Shown here: positions 24,264-33,228 of the stretch, in pieces | Position numbering within the stretch: the first letter of the stretch is position 1 | Layout of the letters: each line of letters opens with the position of its first letter | Source of the DNA: Suilimivivens sp964402925 | Lineage (GTDB): Bacteria > Bacillota > Clostridia > Lachnospirales > Lachnospiraceae | Direction: 5' to 3' | Assembly: GCA_964402925.1 (NCBI GenBank) | Contig: CAYOED010000001.1 | Coordinates: forward strand, 62,001 to 126,000 | Length of the DNA stretch: 64,000 bases | The notes under the pieces: model-generated | What the model was told of the DNA's origin: nothing | What the model saw: the letters and a program-made list of their open reading frames with translations, nothing else | Databases searched by the model: none | Translations under genes and position numbers: made by a program

Positions 24264-24674
24264 ATGAATGTACGCAATTGTAGAAAGTGCGGCAGAGTAT
24301 TTAACTATGTTATGGGACCGATTGTCTGCCCGCGCTGCAGGGAAGATCTGGAAGGGAAATTTCAGGAAGTAAAGAAATATGTTCAGGATCATGCAGGAGC
24401 AGACATCTCGGAGGTTTCCGCAGAGTGTGATGTGGAACCGCAGCAGATCCGTCAGTGGATCCGGGAAGAACGTCTTCAGTTTGCAGATGATTCACCGATC
24501 AGACTGCCTTGCGAAAACTGCGGTGCTATGATTAAATCGGGACGTTTCTGTGAAAATTGTAAAAGAGAGATGACAAGTGAATTTAATCATGCAATAGGCA
24601 GGGATAAACCGAAAGTAGCCGAGAGCAAACCGGCTCCGAAAAAGAGCGAACGCGATAAGATGCGTTTCCTTTAA
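24264..24674 (+). CDS. yvyF: YvyF-type flagellar-operon protein
   Basis: 136 residues. Two zinc-ribbon-like Cys pairs (CRKC at 7-10 with CPRC; CENC with CENC) bracket a helix-turn-helix-like centre (ISEVSAECDVEPQQIRQWIREERLQ). This matches the YvyF family found in flagellar operons after comF and before flgM. Its role is unknown; it is thought to regulate flagellar gene expression. In this genome the following genes are not flgM-flgK, so the flagellar operon has been cut after it. The ATG has AGGAGGCAGG upstream. Confidence 0.82.
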   Translation: MNVRNCRKCGRVFNYVMGPIVCPRCREDLEGKFQEVKKYVQDHAGADISEVSAECDVEPQQIRQWIREERLQFADDSPIRLPCENCGAMIKSGRFCENCKREMTSEFNHAIGRDKPKVAESKPAPKKSERDKMRFL

Positions 24675-24733
24675 TTACAGAAACAGATTCTGGTGTGCGT
24701 ATGTACGCCATGGCTGTTGGAAGGTACAAAGTT

Positions 24734-25120
24734 ATGATAAATGAAGATAAGGTCATCCTTATGACCAAACTGGCATCTTATGAATCCAATGAAGGAAAAA
24801 AGAACATGTCAATCGTCAATTATTTTAGAGGCGATTATATTGGATTTCAGGTTTTAAAGTCAGTGATTGCTGCTACGATTTCTTTTTTTGCATTGTTTGC
24901 GGTTTATGCCTTTTATAATTTTGAGCAGTTGATGCAGGATGTTTACAAAATGGATCTGCTGGAGTATGGTAAAAGCATCGTTATTCTGTATTTATGTACA
25001 GTAGGAGCTTATGGAGTCATTTCCTATATTCTGTACAGCACCAGATACAGTAAAGCGAAGAGAAGCCTGAAGCACTATTATAACAATCTAAGAAAATTAT
25101 CTAGCATGTATGATAAATAA
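24734..25120 (+). CDS. Unknown small membrane protein
   Basis: 129 residues when begun at ATG 24734, the start with GGAAGG (24719-24724) 9 nt upstream; the longer frame lacks a site. Two membrane segments are visible, about 43-65 (VIAATISFFALFAVYAFY) and 83-105 (SIVILYLCTVGAYGVISYILY), with a basic tail KAKRSLKHYYNNLRK facing the cytoplasm by the positive-inside rule. I recognise no family. It precedes another membrane protein and cdaA in tight order, so it may belong to the c-di-AMP operon. Confidence 0.65.
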   Translation: MINEDKVILMTKLASYESNEGKKNMSIVNYFRGDYIGFQVLKSVIAATISFFALFAVYAFYNFEQLMQDVYKMDLLEYGKSIVILYLCTVGAYGVISYILYSTRYSKAKRSLKHYYNNLRKLSSMYDK

Positions 25121-25133
25121 TGAGGAAGACCAT

Positions 25134-26093
25134 ATGACAACCTTACTTGTTGCAAAACAGTACGTTAAAAATTTTATTAGTAAATACGAAGTTTATTTAA
25201 AACCGTTGATGAAGCTTGTTTTAGCGCTTGCGGCACTGATGATGATCAATGCAAAAATTGGCTTCATGCACAGGATTGACAACATATCTGTGGTGCTTAT
25301 ATTAGCGCTGATGTGCTCCTTTATGCCGACGAACTTTATTATTTTTGTGTCGGCTGCATTTACGGTTCTTCATTTGTATTCGTTGTCGCTGGAATGCGCA
25401 GCTGTTTCACTGGTACTTTTTTTGGTGATGTTCCTGCTCTATTTCAGATTTTCTCCAAAGGATACGCTGGTGGTTTTATTTACGCCCATGTGTTTTATCC
25501 TTAAGGTTCCATATGTGATGCCCCTTGCCATGGGGCTCTTAGGAACACCTGCCAGCGCTGTTTCTGTGGGATGCGGCGTTATGGTAAGCTATATGATCAG
25601 CTATATTGCTGACAGTGCGACGGCGCTTTCCGCTTTGGACACGGAGGATATAGCAACGAGATTCAGATTCGTCATTGATGGATTCATTGACAACAAACAG
25701 ATGGTACTCACCATTGCTGCTTTTGCGGTTACCATTATTCTTGTTTATGTGGTTAAGAGAATGGCAATCGAGCATGCATGGACGATTGCCATTATTGCCG
25801 GCTCAATAGTGGATGTGATGATTTTATTGGTCGGCGATTTAATGTTCGACACAAATGTATCGATTGTCGGAATCATCATAGGAACTGTGTTTTCTGTGTT
25901 AATTGCAGAAGTGGTTGAGTTTTTTGCCTTTCATTTGGATTATAGCCGGACAGAAAAAGTTCAGTTCGAGGATGATGAATATTATTACTACGTAAAGGCT
26001 GTACCTAAAATTACAGTCGCTACGCCATCTAAAACGGTTAAAAGAATTAACACTTCCAAAAAGAGATATTCCGGCGGTCAATCTAGAAAATAA
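25134..26093 (+). CDS. Unknown polytopic membrane protein upstream of cdaA
   Basis: 319 residues from ATG 25134 (GAGGA 8 nt upstream). About eight to nine membrane segments between residues 25 and 270, then a cytoplasmic tail with an acidic tyrosine stretch (EDDEYYYYVKAV) and a basic end (KKRYSGGQSRK). I do not recognise a family. The gene ends 16 nt before cdaA and runs the same way, so the two membrane proteins may be made with, and could interact with, the membrane-bound c-di-AMP synthase. Confidence 0.65.
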   Translation: MTTLLVAKQYVKNFISKYEVYLKPLMKLVLALAALMMINAKIGFMHRIDNISVVLILALMCSFMPTNFIIFVSAAFTVLHLYSLSLECAAVSLVLFLVMFLLYFRFSPKDTLVVLFTPMCFILKVPYVMPLAMGLLGTPASAVSVGCGVMVSYMISYIADSATALSALDTEDIATRFRFVIDGFIDNKQMVLTIAAFAVTIILVYVVKRMAIEHAWTIAIIAGSIVDVMILLVGDLMFDTNVSIVGIIIGTVFSVLIAEVVEFFAFHLDYSRTEKVQFEDDEYYYYVKAVPKITVATPSKTVKRINTSKKRYSGGQSRK

Positions 26094-26109
26094 ATTAGAG
26101 GAATAACTA

Positions 26110-26979
26110 ATGTCACGTGGATTAGAACTTGTGGAAACATACCTGTCGCGGGTATCAGGAATCAGATGGACTGATATTGTGGAGATTATCATTATCTCCT
26201 TTCTGCTGTACCATATATTGGTATGGATTAAAAATACAAAGGCATGGTCGTTGCTCAAGGGCATTCTCGTAATTGCAGTTTTTATATTGATTGCCGCATA
26301 TTTTGAAATGAACACGATTCTCTGGATTGTGGAGAATATGTTTGGTGTAGCGGTGACAGCGGTGGTGGTAATCCTGCAGCCGGAGCTTCGAAAGGCAGTG
26401 GAGGAACTTGGAAGAAAGAACATTATCAGTGCCATTATTCCTTTTGAACTGGGAAGAACCTTAGAGGAAGGCAGATTTTCAGATAAGACAATTAATGAGA
26501 TAGCAAAGGCATGTGTAGAGATGGGCAAGGTGAAAACCGGTGCCCTTATTGTCGTGGAACAGAATCAGCCGCTTACAGAATACGAAAGAACTGGAATTGA
26601 TGTAGACGGTATTGTTACCAGCCAGCTGCTCATCAATATATTTGAACATAATACTCCTCTGCATGACGGTGCAGTCATTGTCAGAGGGAACAGAATCGTA
26701 TCGGCCACCTGTTATCTGCCGCTGTCAGATAATATGCGTCTGAGCAAGGACTTGGGAACCAGGCACAGGGCCGGTGTGGGAATTTCGGAGGTGACAGATT
26801 CTCTTACCGTCATTGTTTCTGAAGAGACAGGAAAAATAAGTGTGGCTTATGGCGGAAATCTGGAACGCAGTTTAAATGGTGATACCCTGAAGGAGAAGCT
26901 CAGAACAATACAGAATAAGCCGGAGGAAGAGACCCGGAAGAGAATTCTGTGGAAGGGACGGTCTAAAGGTGAAAAATAA
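26110..26979 (+). CDS. cdaA: Diadenylate cyclase CdaA
   Basis: 289 residues. Three N-terminal membrane helices (about 18-100) precede the DAC domain. The catalytic DGA triad is Asp186-Gly187-Ala188 in LHDGAVIV, and the RHR motif is Arg218-His219-Arg220. It condenses two ATP into cyclic di-AMP at the membrane, a messenger controlling potassium, osmotic balance and cell-wall strength. The cdaA-cdaR-glmM order seen here is conserved across Firmicutes and reflects physical interaction of the three proteins. cdaR overlaps its end by 11 nt. Confidence 0.97.
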   Translation: MSRGLELVETYLSRVSGIRWTDIVEIIIISFLLYHILVWIKNTKAWSLLKGILVIAVFILIAAYFEMNTILWIVENMFGVAVTAVVVILQPELRKAVEELGRKNIISAIIPFELGRTLEEGRFSDKTINEIAKACVEMGKVKTGALIVVEQNQPLTEYERTGIDVDGIVTSQLLINIFEHNTPLHDGAVIVRGNRIVSATCYLPLSDNMRLSKDLGTRHRAGVGISEVTDSLTVIVSEETGKISVAYGGNLERSLNGDTLKEKLRTIQNKPEEETRKRILWKGRSKGEK

Positions 26980-28255
26980 GCTGACGAAAAATATAGGTTT
27001 GAAGCTGGGATCTGTTTTTTTGGCAATCGTTTTATGGCTTGTGGTTACCAGCGTCAATGACCCAATACAAGGTCTTCCTTATAATAATATACCGGTGGAA
27101 CTCTTAAATGTGGAACTGATCACTGATTCCGGTCAGGTGTATGAAGTCCTGGACGGCAGCGATACAATCAGCAGTGTTATGGTCAGGGCTCCCCGTTCTG
27201 TTCATAATGAGTTAAAAGAAGAAAATATAATTGCAACGGCAGATGTCAGAGAATTGAGCAGTCTTGACACAATTTCAATTAAACTGTCGACAAATATATA
27301 TCCAGGGGAGATAACCAGTATGACCCCCAGTACGGATACGGTTAAGCTCAATATAGAAGATAAGAGAAGCAAAGCGCTGACACTTAAGGCATCTACATCA
27401 GGCAAGCTGGAGGAGGGATATCTGATAGGCGAAGTGACAACGGACCAGAACTTGGTCAGGATTTCCGGTCCCCAATCGATTATCGATCAGGTGGTGCGCG
27501 CCTCTGCTGATGTAAACGTCAGCGGAATGACCAGTGATATCGTGACGAATGCAGAAATTAAATTGTATGATGCAGATGACAATGAGATCCTCAATCCCAA
27601 TATAACCCAGAACATTAAAACGGTGGGGGTAAAGGTAAGTATTTTGCAGAAGGCTTCCGTTCCTGTTAATCTGAGCGTTACCGGGCAGCCAGCACCGGGA
27701 TTCAGGGCAACCGGCGAAATTGACGGTAATGGCAGCATCATTGAAATAGCAGGAAAATCTAATGTAATCAGGGGAGTCTCGGCCATTGAAGTACCTGCTG
27801 AGGTATTGGATATTACGGATCAGACAGAGGACTATGTGACGGATATAGATGTCCGTGAATATTTGCCGGACAATATCCTTCTGGCAAACGCCGCAGACGC
27901 CATAAAAACCATTACTGTCTATATTGAACCTGAAGTGTCCAAGAAACTGGAAATTAGAGAGGAAAGGGTCAGAGTGACCAATGTTCCTTATGGATATAAT
28001 GCAAGTATTTCGGGACTGGAGGAAAGCTTTGTGATAGATGTAATCGGACTTTCCAGGGATGTAGCCGGATTACAGGCAAACAGCATATCGGGTGTGATAG
28101 ATATTCAAAAGTGGATGCAGCAGGAGGGAATGGAAGAGGCAGAACCGGGTTATTATAGGGTGGAGGTTGACTTTGGACTGCCGGATGAAGTGACTTTGCT
28201 AGAGCCTGTAAGCGTATCACTGCATATTTCAGAGAAAGAAGTAGAGGAAGAATAG
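26969..28255 (+). CDS. cdaR: CdaA regulatory protein, YbbR-domain (CdaR)
   Basis: 428 residues from GTG 26969, overlapping cdaA. One TM anchor lies near 10-30 (GLKLGSVFLAIVLWLVV), and the remainder is extracellular with four YbbR-type repeats of about 80 residues (for instance KASVPVNLSVTGQPAPGF). CdaR binds CdaA and modulates cyclic di-AMP production, presumably in response to the envelope. Position and domains leave little doubt. This CdaR is unrelated to the sugar-diacid regulator also called CdaR. Confidence 0.93.
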   Translation: MKNKLTKNIGLKLGSVFLAIVLWLVVTSVNDPIQGLPYNNIPVELLNVELITDSGQVYEVLDGSDTISSVMVRAPRSVHNELKEENIIATADVRELSSLDTISIKLSTNIYPGEITSMTPSTDTVKLNIEDKRSKALTLKASTSGKLEEGYLIGEVTTDQNLVRISGPQSIIDQVVRASADVNVSGMTSDIVTNAEIKLYDADDNEILNPNITQNIKTVGVKVSILQKASVPVNLSVTGQPAPGFRATGEIDGNGSIIEIAGKSNVIRGVSAIEVPAEVLDITDQTEDYVTDIDVREYLPDNILLANAADAIKTITVYIEPEVSKKLEIREERVRVTNVPYGYNASISGLEESFVIDVIGLSRDVAGLQANSISGVIDIQKWMQQEGMEEAEPGYYRVEVDFGLPDEVTLLEPVSVSLHISEKEVEEE

Positions 28256-28274
28256 GAAAGGATTAGGTATAAAG

Positions 28275-29624
28275 ATGGGAAGATTATTTGGTACAGATGG
28301 CGTAAGAGGAGTGGCAAATGATGAATTAACTCCGCTTCTCGCCATGCAGCTTGGGCAGGCAGGTGCATATGTTCTTACAAAAGAAAATATGCATAAGCCC
28401 ACAATCATGGTAGGATGTGATACCAGGATTTCAGGAGATATGCTTGCCAATGCACTTATGGCGGGAATCTGTTCAGTGGGAGCAAATGCCGTTTATGTAG
28501 GTGTGATTCCAACTCCCGCGGTGGCATATCTTACCAGAAAGTATAAAGTAGATGCAGGTGTTGTCATCTCTGCTTCCCATAATCCGGTCGAGTTTAACGG
28601 CATCAAGTTTTTTGACGGCAACGGCTACAAGCTGCCGGATGCTTTGGAAGATGAAATAGAAGCAATTATCAAAAGTGATATGAATGGAATTAAGTTTCCC
28701 ATTGGATCAAATGTAGGAAAAATCAAGTACCGTACAGATGCAAGAGAAGAGTATATTAATCATTCGATTCAGGCAGTCAACATTGATCTGAGCGGTCTTA
28801 AAATTGTTGTAGACTGTGCAGAGGGAGCATCATACTATACCTCTGTTGAAGCTCTTAAGGAACTTGGCGGAAATATTGTAGCAATACACAATATGCCGGA
28901 TGGTACCAATATTAATGCAAACTGCGGTTCCACTCACATGGAAGAATTGAAGGCAAGGGTGGTTTATGAAAAGGCAAATGTGGGTCTTGCTTTTGACGGA
29001 GATGCCGACAGACTGCTTGCTGTCGACGAACAGGGAAATGTTGTAGACGGTGACCAGATTATGGCTATTGTGGGAAACCACATGAAGGAAAACGGCGAAT
29101 TGACGAACGATACAATTGTGGCTACCGTTATGAGTAACCTGGGCTTTTTCTTGATGGCAGAAAAGAACGGAATTAAGATGGAACAGACGAAGGTGGGCGA
29201 CAGGTATGTCCTCGAAAGAATGAGAGAGATTGATGCCAGCCTTGGCGGAGAGCAATCCGGTCATATTATTTTCCTGAAAGAGAATACCACTGGTGACGGA
29301 CTTTTGAGTGCCCTTCACCTTTTAAAGGTTATGGTCGAAACTGGTAAGCCCTTATCGGAACTTGCAACCATTATGGAAGTGCTTCCCCAGGCGCTTATCA
29401 ATGCAAAAGTGCCGAATCATAAAAAAGAAAGATACATGGAATATCCTGAAATTGCAGATGCAATTGATAAGTTGACTGATAAATTTGCAGGTGAGGGAAG
29501 AGTTTTGATTCGTCCTTCCGGAACAGAACCCCTTGTACGTGTTATGATAGAGGGAAAGGATCAGAAAATGATAGAGGAAGATGCAAGGCAGTTGGCTGAA
29601 CTGATTCAGAACATTATGCTATAG
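28275..29624 (+). CDS. glmM: Phosphoglucosamine mutase
   Basis: 449 residues, standard length. The phosphoserine is Ser101 in VISASHNPVEFNG; the metal loop is DGDADR; the sugar loop is GGEQSGH; the phosphate loop is RPSGTEPLVRVM near the end. GlmM turns glucosamine-6-phosphate into glucosamine-1-phosphate for UDP-GlcNAc and peptidoglycan. In Firmicutes GlmM also binds and inhibits CdaA, tying cell-wall precursor flux to cyclic di-AMP, consistent with the operon. Confidence 0.97.
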   Translation: MGRLFGTDGVRGVANDELTPLLAMQLGQAGAYVLTKENMHKPTIMVGCDTRISGDMLANALMAGICSVGANAVYVGVIPTPAVAYLTRKYKVDAGVVISASHNPVEFNGIKFFDGNGYKLPDALEDEIEAIIKSDMNGIKFPIGSNVGKIKYRTDAREEYINHSIQAVNIDLSGLKIVVDCAEGASYYTSVEALKELGGNIVAIHNMPDGTNINANCGSTHMEELKARVVYEKANVGLAFDGDADRLLAVDEQGNVVDGDQIMAIVGNHMKENGELTNDTIVATVMSNLGFFLMAEKNGIKMEQTKVGDRYVLERMREIDASLGGEQSGHIIFLKENTTGDGLLSALHLLKVMVETGKPLSELATIMEVLPQALINAKVPNHKKERYMEYPEIADAIDKLTDKFAGEGRVLIRPSGTEPLVRVMIEGKDQKMIEEDARQLAELIQNIML

Positions 29625-29635
29625 ATAACTGGTAC

Positions 29636-29664
29636 TTGAGAAAGCGCCCGAAAGATGTTATAGT
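29636..29664 (+). promoter_or_regulatory. Promoter of ptsH
   Basis: TTGAGA (29636-29641), a 17-bp spacer and TATAGT (29659-29664), leaving a leader of about 50 nt before the ptsH start. Confidence 0.65.
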
Positions 29665-29722
29665 AGTATAAGAATAATTTCGACGAGGTATTTAGGCAGA
29701 CAGAAAATTGGAGGGAAGCAAT

Positions 29723-29986
29723 ATGGTAAGCCAAAAGGTGGTCATTAAGAACCCAACAGGTCTTCACTTAAGACCAGCCGGCATCTTGTGTAAAGAGGCA
29801 ATGCGGTTTAAGTCATTAATCACTTTTACATTTAAGGATAATACTGCAAATGCAAAGAGCGTATTGAGCGTATTGGGTGCTTGTGTCAAATGCGGTGATG
29901 AGATTGAATTTATCTGCGAGGGAGAAGATGAGGTTGAGGCACTTCAAACTCTGGTAAAGGCGATTGAAAATGGTTTGGGTGAATAA
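29723..29986 (+). CDS. ptsH: Phosphocarrier protein HPr
   Basis: 87 residues from ATG 29723 (GGAGGG upstream). His15 in NPTGLHLRPAG takes phosphate from enzyme I, and Ser46 in NAKSVLSVLG is the HPr-kinase site used for catabolite control in Firmicutes. It is a cytoplasmic carrier of the sugar phosphotransferase system. No ptsI gene follows; leuA does, after a hairpin. A standalone ptsH is common in Lachnospiraceae. The Ser46 suggests CcpA-type control exists in this host. Confidence 0.93.
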   Translation: MVSQKVVIKNPTGLHLRPAGILCKEAMRFKSLITFTFKDNTANAKSVLSVLGACVKCGDEIEFICEGEDEVEALQTLVKAIENGLGE

Positions 29987-30017
29987 ACCTGTAAAGCAAG
30001 AAGATTATATGTAAATC

Positions 30018-30049
30018 AAGCCGGTCTGTTTAATCTGGATCGGCTTTCT
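30018..30049 (+). terminator. Probable terminator of ptsH
   Basis: AAGCCG (30018-30023) with CGGCTT (30041-30046), further pairing GTC/GAT inside and a TTTCT tail. The leuA ribosome site follows within 10 nt, so read-through or control at this hairpin would set leuA expression. Confidence 0.5.
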
Positions 30050-30068
30050 ATTGTATGGAGGACAGAAT

Positions 30069-31751
30069 ATGTTGAATTATAAGCGCTATAAGAAAAATCC
30101 GGTGGTAGATTATCCCGAAAGAAAATGGCCTGACAAAGAAATTGAGAAAGCGCCCATCTGGTGCAGCGTGGATTTAAGAGATGGAAATCAGGCGCTCATT
30201 GACCCCATGGTGGTCAGTGAAAAAATTGAAATGTTTCAGTATCTGATTAAGCTTGGATTCAAGGAGATTGAAATTGGATTTCCGGCGGCAAGTCAAATAG
30301 AGTATGACTTCCTGCGTCAATTGATTGAAAGAAAGATGATACCGGATGATGTGCGTGTGCAGGTCCTCACCCAGTGCCGTGAAGAATTGATAGACCGCAC
30401 ATTTGAATCCATAGAAGGGTGTAAAGAGGCAATTGTGCATATATACAATTCTACCTCTACCCTGCAGCGGGACGTCGTATTCGGCATGAACCGTGAAGAA
30501 ATCATAGATATTGCGGTCAAGGGGACTTTAATGGTGAAAGAGCGTGCAGCAAAGTTTCCGGGAAAGATCATACTCGAATATTCGCCGGAAAGCTTCACAG
30601 GTACAGAACTTGATTTTGCCCTTGAAATCTGTACTGCTGTTCAAGAAGCATGGGAGGCTACCAAAGAAAACCCGATTATCATTAATCTTCCTTCCACAGT
30701 GGAGATGAATACGCCCAATGTATATGCAGATCAGATAGAATGGATGAATATGCATTTCAAAGACAGGGAAAGCATTATTTTAAGCGTACATCCACACAAT
30801 GACAGAGGTACCGGGGTGGCATCTGCAGAACTGGCAATGCTGGCGGGTGCAGAAAGAGTAGAAGGGACTTTGTTTGGAAACGGTGAGAGGACTGGAAATG
30901 TAGATGTACTGAATATTGCTTACAATATGTTCTCTCAAGGTATTGATCCTGAACTTCATATCGAGAAAGTAAATGAGAGCATTGAAATATATGAGAGATG
31001 TTGTAAGATTCCCATTCATCCCAGACATCCTTATGCCGGTAAACTGGTGTTTACTGCATTTTCCGGTTCTCATCAGGATGCCATCAATAAAGGCGTGAAG
31101 GCGATGAAGGAGCGGGGCAACGAATATTGGCAGGTTCCCTATCTTCCAATCGACCCGGCAGATATCGGAAGAGAGTATGAACCAATCGTCCGGATCAATT
31201 CACAGTCTGGCAAGGGAGGCGTGGCCTTCGTTATGGATACATACTTTGGATTCAAACTGCCGAAAGGAATGCACAGGGAATTTGCAAATGTTATTCAGAC
31301 TATTTCAGAAAAGCAGGGTGAGGTATCTCCTGATGAAATCATGGGGGCATTCCGTAGGGAGTATCTGGAGAAGAAAGAGCCGATACATTTCCGCAAACTG
31401 CGTGTAGACGATCTGAGTGATGAGATTCAGTCAGAATTTGACACGAGAGTATTTGTGACTTATACTGATGCTGGAGTAGAAAAGAGATTTGAAGCTGTTG
31501 GAAACGGACCTATCGATGCCGTGCAGAGAGGTCTGCAGCAGGAACTCGATACCAAAATAAAGATTCTAGACTATGAAGAACACGCATTGCAGAGCGGCTC
31601 TAATTCCCAGGCGGCTGCCTATATTCATTTGCTGGATGCGGACAGCGGAAAAGTAACCTATGGTGTAGGAGTAAGTTCCAATATTACCAGAGCTTCTGTG
31701 CGCGCTATCTTCTCGGCAGTCAACCGAATGGGGCTGGGAGAAAAGAAATAG
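30069..31751 (+). CDS. leuA: 2-isopropylmalate synthase (long form)
   Basis: 560 residues from ATG 30069, which has TGGAGG 8 nt upstream. It condenses 2-oxoisovalerate and acetyl-CoA, the first committed step of leucine synthesis. The catalytic TIM barrel opens with WCSVDLRDGNQALIDPM (metal-binding Asp) and has SVHPHNDRGTG (His-x-His metal site) near 240. The C-terminal LeuA regulatory domain (about 430-555) permits leucine feedback inhibition. It belongs to the long actinobacterial/clostridial subtype. No other leu genes lie beside it. Confidence 0.95.
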   Translation: MLNYKRYKKNPVVDYPERKWPDKEIEKAPIWCSVDLRDGNQALIDPMVVSEKIEMFQYLIKLGFKEIEIGFPAASQIEYDFLRQLIERKMIPDDVRVQVLTQCREELIDRTFESIEGCKEAIVHIYNSTSTLQRDVVFGMNREEIIDIAVKGTLMVKERAAKFPGKIILEYSPESFTGTELDFALEICTAVQEAWEATKENPIIINLPSTVEMNTPNVYADQIEWMNMHFKDRESIILSVHPHNDRGTGVASAELAMLAGAERVEGTLFGNGERTGNVDVLNIAYNMFSQGIDPELHIEKVNESIEIYERCCKIPIHPRHPYAGKLVFTAFSGSHQDAINKGVKAMKERGNEYWQVPYLPIDPADIGREYEPIVRINSQSGKGGVAFVMDTYFGFKLPKGMHREFANVIQTISEKQGEVSPDEIMGAFRREYLEKKEPIHFRKLRVDDLSDEIQSEFDTRVFVTYTDAGVEKRFEAVGNGPIDAVQRGLQQELDTKIKILDYEEHALQSGSNSQAAAYIHLLDADSGKVTYGVGVSSNITRASVRAIFSAVNRMGLGEKK

Positions 31752-31766
31752 AATCAAAAGAAAAAT

Positions 31767-31794
31767 AACCCCTCTGGAATATTCCAGAGGGGTT
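31767..31794. terminator. Bidirectional terminator between leuA and the DUF3048 lipoprotein gene
   Basis: A perfect 28-bp palindrome with 14-bp arms (AACCCCTCTGGAAT and its complement), with A-rich sequence on the left and T-rich sequence on the right, between two convergent genes. Confidence 0.88.
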
Positions 31795-31800
31795 AATTGT

Positions 31801-32952
31801 CTAGTTAGCTTCAATTGTCTTTCCGTCTACCGTAAAGGTGTCACCATCTTCTAAGATACAAACCATAGTTTTTCCTGTATTTAACTTGATTTCATTTCCG
31901 TCATCATCATAATATCTGGTAGCACCGTAATCGGAAGTCTTTTCCCATGTTACATGGATGCCTTTTCCGTTGGTGAAGAACCATCCGTCGCGAGTGGTAT
32001 CATGACACTGGAAGGCAAGGTATCCTTTTTCGTCTCTCACCTCAAAGTAAGTATTCTGAATCAGCAGATTCTTGAAGGAGAGTTGTTGATTATTTGCCAA
32101 ATCAATATGAGGGCCGTCGCTGTCACCGGATAAGTGCTGATATCTGTCGTACAATCCTGTTGCCTCGTTGTATTCAAAATAGCAGTTCGTGACAGGATAA
32201 GCAGGTGACATATCAACTTTGGAAGCAGTAATTGCATCTGAATATTGAGCTAAAGTATTAGGTTCGCTTTCAGAAGCATACATGTAATGCTGCTTGTCCG
32301 CATAGCCCTCTCTGTATTCCAGAGGATAGCCGTAATGAGCTGCTGCATCTTTGATTCTATCTGTGGAAGTAAATGCATTGTCAGTTGAATTCTTTGCGGT
32401 ATCCCTATAGGTTGCATTACCGTATTCAATACAGTTGATGTTCTGTGTATCAGATCTTCCAATAATATCATTTATGTAGAAAGGACCGCCGTAATGAATG
32501 TAAATTGCATCCCACTCAAAAGCCCAGTATACATAGTAGTCACGGCAGCTTCTGATGTTGCCGAGCTTTTCTACATTGCTCCAGTCTTCAAATACACCCA
32601 TAAGTCTCGTCATGCTGCCTTCAACGTTGCATTCATAAAGAATAGATGCATTTGAAATACCATACTGGCTGGCTGTTTTGGAGTTGGGAATCATAACAGC
32701 AATAGGGCGGGTCTTTGCGATATTCTCATCTACCCATTCGTTAGTAAGTCTGCTCCGTACCATTCCTTCGGCAGGAGGTGTTTCGGTATTTTCTGACTCT
32801 GCAGCCGCTGTCCCATTCTCTTCCGATGCACCAGGCTGAGCCTCAATAATAGGTTCAACAATTGGGGTTGATGTTTCTTTTGACTTTCCACAACCAAACA
32901 ATAAAAGAGATGAGGATAAGGCTACAAGAAAAAGAACCTGTACTCTTTTCAT
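31801..32952 (-). CDS. DUF3048 (YerB-like) lipoprotein
   Basis: 383 residues. The signal peptide ends in a lipobox, LLLFGC, with Cys21 as the lipidated residue, followed by an acidic/Ser-Pro linker to about residue 65. The remainder fits DUF3048: NEWVDENIAKTRPIAVMIPNS, the RSCRDYYVYWAFEWDAIYIHYGG region, and DNAFTSTDRIKDAA. YerB-type proteins are surface-anchored with unknown function. It is transcribed alone from an extended -10 promoter at 33012-33040 and is convergent with leuA. Confidence 0.85.
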   Translation of the reverse strand: MKRVQVLFLVALSSSLLLFGCGKSKETSTPIVEPIIEAQPGASEENGTAAAESENTETPPAEGMVRSRLTNEWVDENIAKTRPIAVMIPNSKTASQYGISNASILYECNVEGSMTRLMGVFEDWSNVEKLGNIRSCRDYYVYWAFEWDAIYIHYGGPFYINDIIGRSDTQNINCIEYGNATYRDTAKNSTDNAFTSTDRIKDAAAHYGYPLEYREGYADKQHYMYASESEPNTLAQYSDAITASKVDMSPAYPVTNCYFEYNEATGLYDRYQHLSGDSDGPHIDLANNQQLSFKNLLIQNTYFEVRDEKGYLAFQCHDTTRDGWFFTNGKGIHVTWEKTSDYGATRYYDDDGNEIKLNTGKTMVCILEDGDTFTVDGKTIEAN

Positions 32953-33011
32953 CTTATTTCCTCACTTTCAGTTCATAAAAATGGTGATAATAATCAAATC
33001 ACGCGATTAAT

Positions 33012-33040
33012 ATTATAGCATATAAGAGAACGGGAGTCAC
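33012..33040 (-). promoter_or_regulatory. Promoter of the DUF3048 lipoprotein gene
   Basis: On the minus strand GTGACT (33040-33035), a 17-bp spacer and TGC-TATAAT (TATAAT at 33017-33012) form an extended -10 promoter, 60 bp before the gene start. Confidence 0.65.
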
Positions 33041-33157
33041 TAGTAAATTATGTAAAATCTTATACAAATATATTAAGAAATTATTACGAAAAGTGTAAAG
33101 TATTGCTATCAGATGGAAGAGGAAAGCTAAGACTGAAAATAATGATTTAGGAACCAC

Positions 33158-33186
33158 TTGTCTAAAATAGATTTAAAGGGTAAAAT
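33158..33186 (+). promoter_or_regulatory. Promoter of the rfbD-gmd gene group
   Basis: TTGTCT (33158-33163), a 17-bp spacer and TAAAAT (33181-33186), 42 bp before the rfbD ATG. The rest of the 276-bp divergent gap holds no gene I can support. Confidence 0.55.
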
Positions 33187-33228
33187 AAGAAGCAGGCACT
33201 GAAGAGATGTGAAAGGAAAATATAAGTG

